From assembly GCA_963809715.1 (NCBI GenBank), contig CAWEKO010000009.1:307832-371831 (forward strand): 64,000 bases of DNA, written 5' to 3'. The number at the start of each line of letters is the position of its first letter. Position 1 is the first letter of the stretch. Source of the stretch: Bog-473 sp963809715 (lineage in GTDB: Bacteria; Actinomycetota; Acidimicrobiia; Acidimicrobiales; RAAP-2). The notes under the pieces are model-generated. The model did no database searches, was not told where the DNA came from, and saw only the letters and a list, made by a program, of their open reading frames with translations. Position numbers and translations under genes: made by a program. Below, in pieces: positions 56,088-64,000 of the stretch.

Positions 56088-56348
56088 CTCCCATCCCGTT
56101 CGGGGACCCCCCGCCCGACAGCGAACGAGGCTTCGTGGACCTCCGTCGCCGAGCATCGAGCGCGACGAATCGCTGCACTCGATTTCACTCGACCGCACGC
56201 TTGAAGAACCGGAGTCGTCTGACGCGACCTGTCTTGCGCACCGTGCTCCAAACGTTTCGCAAGATCGCCGCGGGATGTAGAGCTTGGCTGACGAAATATC
56301 CTCGGCGACTGGCGAGCCATATCCCCGTTCACGGTTGGTGTCGAAGGG

Positions 56349-56468
56349 CCGGATTACGCGAAACCCGACTGGCGGATCCAGCCCTGGGGCCAGGAACGAT
56401 AGATCCCCGAGGGTGCGATCGCTGTAGCACAGCACCCTCAAACAGCATCAAAATTCTCGTTGCCTGCT
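56349..56468 (+). repeat. Diverged direct repeat, copy B
   Basis: This is the counterpart of 46709-46826, 9.6 kb away, in the same orientation. It contains AAACCCGACT, CCCCGAGGGTGCG, GCTGTAGCACAGCACC and CTCAAACAGCATCAAA. The minus-strand open frame that starts in it (MRVLCYSDRTLGDLSFLAPG) resembles that of copy A. It lies in the 430-bp gap between the permease and lipoprotein genes, which holds no supported gene. Confidence 0.55.
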
Positions 56469-56519
56469 TGCTCTCATTACATGCGGCACTTCGGCACTTT
56501 CGGGCGTGTGCACAAATGG

Positions 56520-57101
56520 CTACCCCGGGAGCGGGCCGACGGGAACCGTGACCCCCGCCAGTGACTTGATGTAAGGGTCGAGGTCGTACACCTCTCCAAG
56601 TTTGGTCATGTCGGGAGTTCCGATTCCGACGGCGATGCCGGTGGTCCCGTTGGTGAGAGGCAGTGGCAGCTCCAACACCATGGTCGAGACACGGACCGAT
56701 GAGGGATCGGTGGTCGTGGTCGACATGGGTACTGCCGTTGCCGAGGTGGTCCCGCATATGCCGCACGAGAAACGCCCTTGGAGGGCAACGACATACTCCG
56801 GTGCGGTCGAGCCTCCGGCGACCGAAAACTGTGTTTGGAGCGCCGACCGCGTGGTGACCACGGTTTGCACATTCACTGGTGTCGACACCCCGTAGCCCTC
56901 CGCTGCCCCGAGTGCGTGCTTCGCAAGGTCGTGTAGGGGAACGCCGTTGACGATGGCTGGCAATGGTCTGCTTTGGGCATTGAAGTGTGTCTTTGCCTGC
57001 GCTTTCGTATCTGAGTCCGTATGGCTGCAGCCCACGACGAGAAGGGCCAAGCCACCAACGGCGAGTGCTGCCCCAACCCGCCGCAATACTGAGAATGGCA
57101 T
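56520..57101 (-). CDS. Secreted lipoprotein of unknown function
   Basis: The ATG at 57101 gives a 193-residue protein with a typical lipoprotein signal: MPFSVLRRVGAALAVGGLAL then LVVGC with the lipobox Cys near residue 25. The mature part has two further Cys close together (CGICG) and Thr/Ser-rich sequence (STTTTDPSSVR). It would be anchored outside the membrane. No family recognised. The open frame runs 14 codons further upstream. Confidence 0.7.
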   Translation of the reverse strand: MPFSVLRRVGAALAVGGLALLVVGCSHTDSDTKAQAKTHFNAQSRPLPAIVNGVPLHDLAKHALGAAEGYGVSTPVNVQTVVTTRSALQTQFSVAGGSTAPEYVVALQGRFSCGICGTTSATAVPMSTTTTDPSSVRVSTMVLELPLPLTNGTTGIAVGIGTPDMTKLGEVYDLDPYIKSLAGVTVPVGPLPG

Positions 57102-57243
57102 CCCTACGACCTCCCGGTCCCTACAGCTATAAGACGCACGCAACGGCCCTAGGGTTCGAGATTCTCGCAGAGGGGTCCTCGGTCGTACCGAGCGTTCCTC
57201 AACGCCGGAAGGGTGGACGTGTCGGCCTCCCGTGATATCTGGT

Positions 57244-57966
57244 TCAGGCGGTCACGGTGATCCAGAGCGCCTCGCCAGCGGCACACAAGACGCCGTCTCG
57301 GTCAAAGATCGCCATGCCGACAAATGATTTCCGACCATCCTGTCGTACTGGCCATCCGGTGACGAGGTGGGGCCTTCCCGCAAGAATCGGTGCCTTTTGC
57401 TGAACGGTCAGGTATGCCGTCACGGCAGGTTCGCTCGAGATGAACTGCCTCCTGGCCCGACCTCCAGGACAGTCGAGTGCCGACCACACATAGACAGGCA
57501 AGAGCTCACCGTTGGCGGCCGCGAACAAATCCGAAGGGGACCACGCCGCGGCCACAAGTTCGCACCCCTTGATCGGTCCGGTAAAGACCCGCATCCCTTT
57601 ACCATCAGGCATGGCGGGACCACAGCCAAAGCAGTTCGGATAATCGTTGTCGGTCATCGCGACGTAGGCCTCGGATGCCAGCACTGCTTCCTCCCACGTC
57701 GGGGGCGGCGGGTGGTCCTCGCTTGATTCATGCGGGCGACCTACCGCGAGCACATTGACGCCATCGAGCAGTGTGACTTCACTTACCAGGTCGTGCTCAA
57801 TACTGAGCTCAATCCCGAGCGGAGCCGGGCGGATGAAGTCGACGGTGGCAGGACCCTCGAGCTCCGTAGCTAGCAGTCCGGCGACGTAGCCCCCGAAGCC
57901 GACCCCGGGCAAGCCACAAATGTGATCGTCAATAACCACCGACCGTTTGCCCGGTGAGCCGTTCAT
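57244..57966 (-). CDS. Thioesterase-like double hotdog protein
   Basis: This 240-residue protein has HICGLPGVGFGGYVAGLLATEL and FIRPAPLGIELSIEHDL in the first half, and NCFGCGPAMPDGKGMRVF then VTAYLTVQQKAPILAGRPHLVTGW in the second. The CFGCG motif and two similar halves are typical of acyl-CoA thioesterase-like hotdog proteins. The substrate is unknown. It is on the minus strand, opposite the glyoxalase remnant. Confidence 0.75.
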   Translation of the reverse strand: MNGSPGKRSVVIDDHICGLPGVGFGGYVAGLLATELEGPATVDFIRPAPLGIELSIEHDLVSEVTLLDGVNVLAVGRPHESSEDHPPPPTWEEAVLASEAYVAMTDNDYPNCFGCGPAMPDGKGMRVFTGPIKGCELVAAAWSPSDLFAAANGELLPVYVWSALDCPGGRARRQFISSEPAVTAYLTVQQKAPILAGRPHLVTGWPVRQDGRKSFVGMAIFDRDGVLCAAGEALWITVTA

Positions 57967-58085
57967 GGCCGTCCATCCCCGATCATCGCTTTGAGCTTAG
58001 GTACACCGTGAGTGCCGCACATTCGCCGGGACGGTGGGACGCGGATCAGCTCGGCCTAACTCTGGTGCATGGGTACGATTTGCCG

Positions 58086-58438
58086 ATGGCAGTCATAAGA
58101 CGAGCGGCACCAATCTTTCCTGTTCGTGACCTCCACGCTTCACTCAACCACTACCGAGGACTCGGATTCAGCGTGCGTGAATACCAAGGAGCCGGATACG
58201 GTTTTTGCGAATCGAGACGGCATTGAAATTTCATCTAGGTACTGTTCTGGACCCCAACTCTGTAGTCGCCCGACATTCGGCCTATCTCTGGGTCGATGAT
58301 TCGGACGCACTTGCGTAGGAGTGGCTAGCGGTCGGAGCCGAGGTCCACATGCCTGAGGACACCGAGTGGGGCCAGCACGAAGGCGCCGTGGTTGATCTCG
58401 ACGGCAACGTTCTCCGGTTTGGATCGCCAATCGATTGA
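58086..58438 (+). pseudogene. Glyoxalase/bleomycin-resistance-type protein, decayed
   Basis: From ATG 58086 the sequence MAVIRRAAPIFPVRDLHASL ... GLGFSVREYQGAGYGF is in one frame and stops at 58226. Deleting one T in TTTTT (near 58204) and one T in ATTT (near 58230) recovers ANRDGIEIHLGTVLDPNSVV, YLWVDDSDALA, then a TAG at 58316-58318, then EVHMPEDTEWGQHEGAVVDL and DGNVLRFGSPID. This is a vicinal-oxygen-chelate fold protein with two frameshifts and a nonsense codon, so it is probably a pseudogene. Confidence 0.75.
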
Positions 58439-58555
58439 CTGGGTGTCCCCCTTCGCCGGGACGTGGTGCCAGCCTGCGGCACTTCGTGGACGCCTCGAAC
58501 CGCCGGTCAATTTCAACCAACGGTTCAAGTGTGTTGCCTCATATACTCGCCACCT

Positions 58556-59020
58556 ATGAGCTATTCCGTTGATTTTGTCAATGTATCTACCGTCGGCTTG
58601 GACTCGTCGCCCGTGGTTGCTTCGCTGGCCGGCCTGCGGGCTAACGAGGCTCGCTACTTCAAGAACAAGTACGACCACATCTTCACGGTTGAGCCTGCCG
58701 CCAAGGCGAAGAAGGACATCGACATGGTGCATCGGATCCTCAAGGAGGAACGTGACATCGTCATTACGTCGCTCCCGCTCGAGGCAACGACGTTCCAGGT
58801 CGAGAACATCCGCTGGACTTACGTGTTCTACGAGAGCGGGCTATCGATCAACGTCCTGTACACCCTCGACGGACCGGATCCGAAGCGGGCGGTCGGGTTC
58901 AAGCTCTCCGAAGGGATGGACGTCCCCGCCGAATTGAGCTCGTTCAAGTTCGCGCGCCAGAAGTCGAAGCTGGCGGGGACCATCCGAGGCTCGTACTTCG
59001 TGATCAAGGGCCAGTACTGA
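58556..59020 (+). CDS. Hypothetical 154-residue protein
   Basis: The ATG at 58556 starts MSYSVDFVNVSTVGLDSSPV. The sequence continues with ANEARYFKNKYDHIFTVEPA, an acidic helix, and TTFQVENIRWTYVFYESGLS, ending in SKLAGTIRGSYFVIKGQY. No membrane segment or signal. Codon use is good. I do not recognise a family. Confidence 0.65.
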   Translation: MSYSVDFVNVSTVGLDSSPVVASLAGLRANEARYFKNKYDHIFTVEPAAKAKKDIDMVHRILKEERDIVITSLPLEATTFQVENIRWTYVFYESGLSINVLYTLDGPDPKRAVGFKLSEGMDVPAELSSFKFARQKSKLAGTIRGSYFVIKGQY

Positions 59021-59811
59021 GCCCACCAAGGCACTGGATCCGCCAGCATTTGGTCCTAGCCCGACCAGGCCCGAGGGACCGGCCGCACTCAGACCCCTAT
59101 GCCCCCCCTACGCTCTGAGGCATGGCATCGCCGTCACTGGCGAAAGCTCATAACGGCAGCCCTAACGGCTTTCAGATCCGGCGTATTCCCCTGACGTAGA
59201 AAACCGCCAAGACGGACGCCCAGGCCGAAGCAGGCACATATGGGCTACTAGCTGCTGGCTGGCTGCATCACGACGTGTTGAAGCGTTTGGACCACCGATT
59301 CCAGGTCGTTGAGAGTAGGAAAACACGCGACGATCCCTTGACTCCCAACTGCAACCGGCGTAGAAACGAGAGCCCAAGGGAGCAGACGGAGGGCCGCAGT
59401 TGGCTGCAGAGCGAGTTCAGCACAGACTTGTCAACGTCACCTCGCACGTTCTCAGCTTCGAGGGCAGTGTCGGAGCGATCGGCCTCTGCTTGTGTGGTGA
59501 GCTGATCTCGGCTGAGGGGTACCGCACTCACGAGGTGACCAAGGAGCTCAGAGAGACGTGGAGGAAGCACGTCAACGCTGTCCTGGCCGACGATTCAGCG
59601 TGAGCTGACACATCTGCCTAAAAACCCCCTGACGGCTGAGTCAGTACGACCAATTATGTGGAGACCTGTTCCGCCGATCAGCCGTCTCTAGTGCCACCTC
59701 CGCTGGCCCGGTGGCACGTTGGTTGAGGCCGAACAAAAGGAACTGAGCGGCTGGTTGCCGTATCTGTTCGACTTGGGAGGCGCAGAGACGCGCAGATAGC
59801 GTCTGCCATCA
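59021..59811. other. Region with only weak open frames
   Basis: About 790 bases. A short plus-strand frame at 59400-59603 (67 residues, TTG start) reads NVTSHVLSFEGSVGAIGLCL ... THEVTKELRETWRKHVNAVL and could be a small protein, but it has no known match in my memory and no clear ribosome-binding site. The rest shows nothing coding. Confidence 0.35.
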
Positions 59812-60708
59812 ATGAGGGTGCCGGATCAATGCTTGTTGGACCTGCGGGAGCGGGGCTACCTCGTGTTCGAGGGCTTCCTCGACGCCGATGAACTGGCTGC
59901 GGCCCAGGAGGCCCTATGGCTGCACTTCCCCCGGCCCGAGGAGTACTTCGCCGACCCGGCGGCTCACGCCTGGTTGGGCACAAGCCAGTTCGCCGGCATC
60001 ATCGGGGGACCGTGGCAATCCTGGGATCTGAACCGGCCGACCTTTCATCCGGACCTCCTCGACCTGGCGGAGCGTTTCTTGGGATCGAACGACCTCCGTC
60101 TCTACGAAGCCGAGTTGTGGGCCAAGTACGCCAGGGCTGTCGACTACGACCAGAGCCACCACCGCGACTTCGGCAACCACACCCTGGTCGTCCCCAAGAA
60201 GTCCGACCTACCCACCCAGATGCAGAGCTTGATCCTTCTTTCGGACGTCGCCGAGGAGGATGGACCCACAAGGGTGGTCCCGCTGTCCGTTGGGGAGAGC
60301 GTTCCCTACTGGCCGAGCTCCCTCGTCGATGGGGGCAGTAACTATGCCTGGACCTACCTTCCGGCCGGGACCTTCGCTGAGGAGGAGATTTCGGTGACCG
60401 GGCCGGCGGGGACCCTGTTCTCCTATCGACCAGACGTACTGCATCGTGGGTCGCGCATGACTGGCGAGCGCTCAGCCAGATTCACCGTGTCCGCTCACTA
60501 CGACGTGTGGGGGCCACGCTGGACCGGCAGAGTCGCTTGGCCCGCACATGCACTCGGCCCCGATTGGTGCGAGCTGATCGAGCGGGCGACGCCCCGAGAG
60601 CGCTCGGTCTTTGGGTTCCCCGCACCGGGCGATCCTTACTGGGACGAGCAGACCTTGGCCGATACCCAGGCGCGCTACCCCCGAACCGACTTGACTCCCT
60701 ACCGCTGA
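59812..60708 (+). CDS. Phytanoyl-CoA dioxygenase (PhyH) family protein
   Basis: This 298-residue protein has YLVFEGFLDADELAAAQEALWL at the start. The iron ligands are the HxD in SHHRDFGNHTL (near residue 119) and the late His in DVLHRGSRMTGERSARF, where an Arg binds 2-oxoglutarate. TRVVPLSVGESVPYWPSS is typical of the family. It hydroxylates a lipid or other small molecule using Fe(II) and 2-oxoglutarate. Substrate unknown. Confidence 0.87.
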   Translation: MRVPDQCLLDLRERGYLVFEGFLDADELAAAQEALWLHFPRPEEYFADPAAHAWLGTSQFAGIIGGPWQSWDLNRPTFHPDLLDLAERFLGSNDLRLYEAELWAKYARAVDYDQSHHRDFGNHTLVVPKKSDLPTQMQSLILLSDVAEEDGPTRVVPLSVGESVPYWPSSLVDGGSNYAWTYLPAGTFAEEEISVTGPAGTLFSYRPDVLHRGSRMTGERSARFTVSAHYDVWGPRWTGRVAWPAHALGPDWCELIERATPRERSVFGFPAPGDPYWDEQTLADTQARYPRTDLTPYR

Positions 60709-60814
60709 GGGCGTCGATCGGGGTCGCTCCGGGAATCGCTGGGCGCCCTCAGCACTCGCCCCTAACTGCCTCGCCGGATTCCAATAGTCCGACACAACCG
60801 GATACCGTGAAACG

Positions 60815-61408
60815 GTGGATCTTCCAGAGTTTGTGGTCGCTGATACTGCCGAATGGCGGACCTGGTTGAGGGGCCACCACTCCAAGTCACAAGGCGTGTG
60901 GCTCGTGCTAGCCAAGAAGGGCACGACGCATCCGACAACGCTCTCCTACGACGAGGCTCTTGACGAGGCGATCTGCTTTGGTTGGATCGATGGGCAGCTC
61001 GCGCGTCGTGACGACACAACGTACCGGCGACGATTCACACCCCGAATCGCTCGGAGCCCTTGGTCTCAACGGAACATCGCCATCGCCGAGAGGTTGAGCG
61101 CCTCGGGCCGAATGCATCGGTCAGGGGAAGCCGAGGTTCGGCGGGCCAAAGCGGATGGTCGGTGGAATACTGCCTACGCCGGGCAAGCGAGCGTAGAGGT
61201 TCCTGAGGATTTGGCGGACGCCCTGATTGCCAATCCTCGCGCTCAGGCAATGTTTCAGACGCTCACAAGTGCGAATCGGTACTCCATCCTCTATCGGATC
61301 GGAAGCGCAAAGAAGCTGGAGACCCGAGGCAGACGTATCGAGCAGTTTGTGGAGATGCTGGCCCGAGGCGAGACCATCCACCCGCAAGGTCCACGATCAC
61401 CTCGTTAA
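60815..61408 (+). CDS. YdeI/OmdA-family protein
   Basis: This 197-residue protein has EWRTWLRGHHSKSQGVWLVLAKKG, TLSYDEALDEAICFGWIDGQ, RRRFTPRIARSPWSQRNIAIAERL and AMFQTLTSANRYSILYRIGSAKKLETR, the usual order for the YdeI/OmpD-associated family. The role is poorly known; members are linked to stress or peptide resistance. The IS remnant begins just after its stop. Confidence 0.87.
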   Translation: MDLPEFVVADTAEWRTWLRGHHSKSQGVWLVLAKKGTTHPTTLSYDEALDEAICFGWIDGQLARRDDTTYRRRFTPRIARSPWSQRNIAIAERLSASGRMHRSGEAEVRRAKADGRWNTAYAGQASVEVPEDLADALIANPRAQAMFQTLTSANRYSILYRIGSAKKLETRGRRIEQFVEMLARGETIHPQGPRSPR

Positions 61409-61750
61409 TTGATCGGCGTCGGCGAGTTGGTGTCCCAGTACATTGCCGGAACGAACCTCGAGGCCAAGCGCCCCGCCCGCTCCCTCGCCGCTCTCCAGCG
61501 TCAACTCGACGCGTTCGTCCGCTACTACAACGAAGAGCGCCCGCATCGCTCACTAGCGCGGCGCACTCCCAAGCAAGCCTTCAAGGCCCGCAGCAAGGCA
61601 CGGCCGGCCAAACCACGCTTCACGGTGTCCCCGCACTACCGGGTGCGCCAGGACAAGGTCAACGCGGGCAAAGCGACGCTGCGCTACAAGAGCCAGCTCT
61701 TCCACATCGCGGTGGGGCGCAAGTACAACGGGCGGCAGGTGAAGCCAGGG
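61409..61750 (+). pseudogene. IS481-like transposase, C-terminal remnant
   Basis: The frame reads AKRPARSLAALQRQLDAFVR, YYNEERPHRSLARRTPKQAF, then PRFTVSPHYRVRQDKVNAGK and FHIAVGRKYNGRQV. This is the C-terminal end of an integrase-core transposase of the IS481/IS3 type. The catalytic N-terminal half is absent, and after about 61750 the sequence loses similarity. No inverted repeats could be assigned. Confidence 0.78.
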
Positions 61751-62110
61751 CGGACTGGATCATTTTCTATAGCGGCACCACAAAACCGCCAATGTGATCG
61801 CCGCGTTTCCGACGGCACAGGTTTTCCGGGTCATTCCCAGCTAGGTCACTCTCTCCCGCCGCTCGCGCTCGGTCGTCCCGCCCAGCAGCCCCTCACCCCA
61901 GCACCGCCTGCGTAGAGAATGACAGCGCCTGGCGGGGCCGGGGTTGGGACTAGACAGCATCCGGCGCGCCGGGGAGGCGAATCCGTCGCGCACCGGATGC
62001 TCCGTCTGTTGATACCCATTCCGGCCGGTCGAAACGTCGTCGTTTCGGTGGGGGTTAGGCGGGTATCCGTCGATGCGACGCCCAACCTGGCAAGCCCGGG
62101 GGGATGGCGC

Positions 62111-62146
62111 CACAACAGCCCCGCGGCGGACTGCGGGGCTGTTGTG
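62111..62146. terminator. Perfect 14-bp stem hairpin
   Basis: CACAACAGCCCCGC (62111-62124) and GCGGGGCTGTTGTG (62133-62146) pair perfectly around an 8-base loop. No T-run follows on either strand, so it may be a transcription terminator of the Rho-independent-like actinobacterial type or a structural element. It lies in the 630-bp gap after the transposase remnant, in which no other gene is supported. Confidence 0.55.
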
Positions 62147-62381
62147 CGTTCCGAATGATCGCGAACAGGCGAGCCACGATTGCGCAGGAGCGCCGCAAGC
62201 CACAACGGTGTAGTCCAGGACGTCGAGACATCCCGCGGGACTGCGACTCCGAAGTTATCTACCGGCTGTCACGGGGCGGCGGGTGCACCTGTGGCGCATG
62301 TTGGCATGGCCTGGGAGAGCACTGGGCGGATCCGTCGACCATGATTGACGCCCAGGGGCCAGAGAGCGGGGAGGCGGCGAC

Positions 62382-62771
62382 ATGAAACGGCGAGCGATAG
62401 TGCGACGGTCGGCAATGGTGGCGACAGGAATCGCAATGGCGACAAGTCTCGGATTGGCGGGAGCTGGCATTGCCTCGGCGACAGCACCAACGCTCCATAT
62501 CAAGCCGAGCGCGACCTGGACGTTTGAAGCGTTTCCTGGTCTGTGTGAATCGGTCGTGTTCAACACGGCCACCCACCACTTCCATTCAAACTTGGGTGAC
62601 AAAGGCACCTGGAACGGTGGCGGGTCGACCATCAGCATGTCCTGGACCCACGGGAACAGCGCTGGCCTGACGTTCACGGGCTCGTTTCGGAAGACACCGT
62701 CGGTTTCGTACTTCGGCAGCACCGGATCCGGGTCTCTCGCCGTGTTGTTCAGGGGAGTCACGGCCTGCTGA
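62382..62771 (+). CDS. Small secreted protein, paralog 1
   Basis: This 129-residue protein has a signal peptide (MKRRAIVRRSAMVATGIAMA, TSLGLAGAGIASA) with predicted cleavage near ASA-TAP. The mature part reads TLHIKPSATWTFEAFPGLCE, then GTWNGGGSTISMSWTHGNSAG and a final Cys. Two Cys could form a disulfide. GGAGGCGG lies before the ATG. The next gene is a paralog with the same signal, IKPxAxWT, GTWxGGxSTIxMSWT and C-terminal Cys. Confidence 0.78.
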   Translation: MKRRAIVRRSAMVATGIAMATSLGLAGAGIASATAPTLHIKPSATWTFEAFPGLCESVVFNTATHHFHSNLGDKGTWNGGGSTISMSWTHGNSAGLTFTGSFRKTPSVSYFGSTGSGSLAVLFRGVTAC

Positions 62772-62785
62772 AGTTTCAGCAGGCC
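62762..62785 (+). terminator. Hairpin at the end of paralog 1
   Basis: GGCCTGCTGAA (62762-62772) and TTCAGCAGGCC (62775-62785) are perfectly complementary. The stem includes the stop codon of the first secreted-protein gene. No T-run follows. It may terminate or stabilise the upstream message before the second paralog. Confidence 0.55.
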
Positions 62786-62841
62786 TACACGAAGCCACTG
62801 GGCTAACGACGTTAAGGCACCAAGACCAGGAGGATGCAGAC

Positions 62842-63240
62842 ATGTTGCGACGGGCAGCAGTGATAGCGGCAGGTCTCGCTATGGCGACGAGCTTCGGACT
62901 GGCGGCGGTAGGGGCGGCTTCGGCCGCAGCGCCAGCGCTCCATATCAAGCCGGGGGCGATCTGGACCATCAAAGAGAAAGCGAACGGTGGCGGGTGTGAA
63001 CAGGAGAAGTTCGCTGCCAACGGCATCTTCCACGCGGCGACCTCGCATGGCGGCAACGACGCTGGCACCTGGAGCGGTGGCAGGTCAACGATCCACATGT
63101 CCTGGACGGCCGGAGGAGACGCAGGCATTGCCTTCAAGGGCAACTTCGTTTCCTCGACTGGGATTTACAAGGGGCTCATCTCCGCCAACGGCTCTACCGT
63201 CGCGACGAACCTGATCCACAAGCCCGTGCCTGGCTGCTGA
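62842..63240 (+). CDS. Small secreted protein, paralog 2
   Basis: This 132-residue protein has a signal peptide (MLRRAAVIAAGLAMATSFGL, AAVGAASAAAP) and a mature part with LHIKPGAIWTIKEKANGGGC, GTWSGGRSTIHMSWTAGGDA and a C-terminal Cys (PVPGC). AGGAGG lies seven to eight bases before the ATG. It is clearly homologous to the preceding gene, so the pair arose by tandem duplication. Function unknown. Confidence 0.8.
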   Translation: MLRRAAVIAAGLAMATSFGLAAVGAASAAAPALHIKPGAIWTIKEKANGGGCEQEKFAANGIFHAATSHGGNDAGTWSGGRSTIHMSWTAGGDAGIAFKGNFVSSTGIYKGLISANGSTVATNLIHKPVPGC

Positions 63241-63272
63241 CCCTTGAGGGGTGGCCAAGCCAGAATGAGCCG

Positions 63273-63464
63273 GTGATGCCCCGCCCCGGTGATCACTCGC
63301 CGGGATTCTTCATCGAGCCGTCGCGGTGCTGGGCCTTCGTGTACGACCACAACCTGCAGGCCGTTGTGCGTCCTGCGGCGCTACCAGCTCGGGCCTCACC
63401 CGCTGGGACCTGGTGGCTTCAGATGGGTCGGACGGCGGGCGGTGCGTTCAGACCGAGGCACTAG
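63273..63464 (+). other. Possible small protein with a frame change
   Basis: One frame reads PGDHSPGFFIEPSRCWAFVY then DHNLQAV, and another then reads CASCGATSSGLTRWDLVASD. Together these look like a small Cys-containing protein broken by an indel near 63370. Evidence is weak and no family is recognised. Confidence 0.25.
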
Positions 63465-63661
63465 CCCTGTGGCTGCTCCCAGGTCGGATTCGCCAGCTCG
63501 CGGCGGAAGATCAGTTTGTGAAGGGAATGACCGACGTCGCCATCGACTTCCATCACCGTCACGAGATCCCAGCCCTCAGCACTCTCCTCATTCAGGTACT
63601 TCGCGAGCGTGCCCGAATCTGAACTCAGTTCCTCAAGCTTGTACTCCAGTTGGTTTGCCAT
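63461..63661 (-). CDS. DUF4177-like small protein
   Basis: This 66-residue protein starts MANQLEYKLEELSSDSGTLA. It contains YLNEESAEGWDLVTVMEVDG and HKLIFRRELANP, the strand-helix-strand pattern with 'L...AEGWDLV' that defines DUF4177-type proteins. It is similar in kind to the 49-residue protein at 7659-7808. Function unknown. Confidence 0.72.
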   Translation of the reverse strand: MANQLEYKLEELSSDSGTLAKYLNEESAEGWDLVTVMEVDGDVGHSLHKLIFRRELANPTWEQPQG

Positions 63662-64000
63662 CGATCACGGCATACCCACGCTCCCATCCAGTCAACCGCC
63701 CCGTCGCCTGCCGTCCTTCGGTGGGCGGTCGCTTCGCGCCATCGTCACGGAGCCGTAACGAAAACCGCAGCTGGTCGCCAGAAGTTGTCCATAGGCTCGT
63801 TCATGAGTACGAACCGGCCGGACGCCCCCTTCCCCCTACCCCCCAAGGTGACGGCGCCGGCCGGTTCGTGCCGGCACGATATCCGAGCGGAACCTCGCCA
63901 CGCAGTCACGGATTTTCCCGATTGCGTCACCGTCAACTGAGCCTCAGCGTTGTGGCCCTGGGCTTCGTTCAGGGGCTGTCTTCGTCCTCTGCGCCACATC
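63662..64000. other. Right-edge stretch, no supported gene
   Basis: About 340 bases. Short frames occur on both strands, none with recognisable features. A gene could extend past the window edge on the minus strand, but the visible part gives no support. Confidence 0.4.

Noticed and set aside
55473..56441. 322-codon minus-strand frame over the permease gene
   Set aside because: Most of it is antisense to a well-supported membrane protein. Only its first part, in the repeat copy, was kept as an observation.

Overview
The window is GC-rich DNA with third codon positions that are almost all G or C in the core genes. A WhiB-type regulator, Ku, an F420-type LLM oxidoreductase, an AroH-type chorismate mutase and leaderless-looking starts point to a high-GC actinobacterium, most likely of the Acidimicrobiia type. 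That placement is inference from gene content. No rRNA or other decisive marker is present.

Positions 1 to about 6720 are accessory. They hold a cut-off gene at the left edge, a WhiB-like regulator, a membrane-anchored protein with a broken 33-bp tandem repeat, and a four-gene operon (excisionase, Cys-rich protein, unknown protein, DUF3631 ATPase) whose genes all overlap by 4 bp. An intact IS1182-family insertion sequence with 15-bp inverted repeats and flanking CTAG follows. This block abuts the 3' end of a tRNA-Pro(GGG) gene, the classic site for integrative elements. No integrase is visible inside the window.

Positions 7 to 37.4 kb are mostly core chromosome: an esterase, gamma-carbonic anhydrase, der, a DUF512 radical-SAM protein, ispH, a glycosyltransferase, plsC, an aroA-cmk fusion, tyrA, aroH, rluB, scpB, scpA, trpS, a site-2 protease, a DksA-type zinc finger, xerD, NUDIX, pyrG, recN, nadK, tlyA, a histone-like Lys/Ala protein, a HAD phosphatase, a CBS protein, an E1 alpha/E1 beta/E2 2-oxoacid dehydrogenase operon, and ku. 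Shikimate/aromatic synthesis (aroH-tyrA-aroA-cmk) and chromosome segregation (scpA-scpB) run as minus-strand operons.

Positions 37.4 to 46.6 kb are mixed: an LLM oxidoreductase, YceI, an O-antigen-ligase-like protein, a NodS-like methyltransferase, a LuxR-family regulator behind a perfect dyad, a DUF1003 protein, a uridine-kinase-like protein and several small proteins. Positions 46.9 to 54.0 kb form a tight six-gene minus-strand operon: alpha/beta hydrolase with a Cys nucleophile, acetoacetate-decarboxylase-like protein, patatin, GMC oxidoreductase with a ferredoxin-like Cys motif, a small partner domain and a metallophosphoesterase. It looks like a dedicated sterol or lipid oxidation/hydrolysis system. 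Diverged direct repeats lie on both sides of this operon and the adjoining permease gene.

Positions 56.5 to 64 kb hold a lipoprotein, a hotdog protein, a decayed glyoxalase, a PhyH dioxygenase, a YdeI-like protein, a transposase remnant, two tandem paralogous secreted proteins and small ORFs. Many otherwise good genes (aroA, recN, E2, the histone-like gene, four of the six operon genes) carry single-base frameshifts, often in homopolymers. This suggests indel errors in the assembly, or real decay in some cases, and it affects how the annotation should be read.
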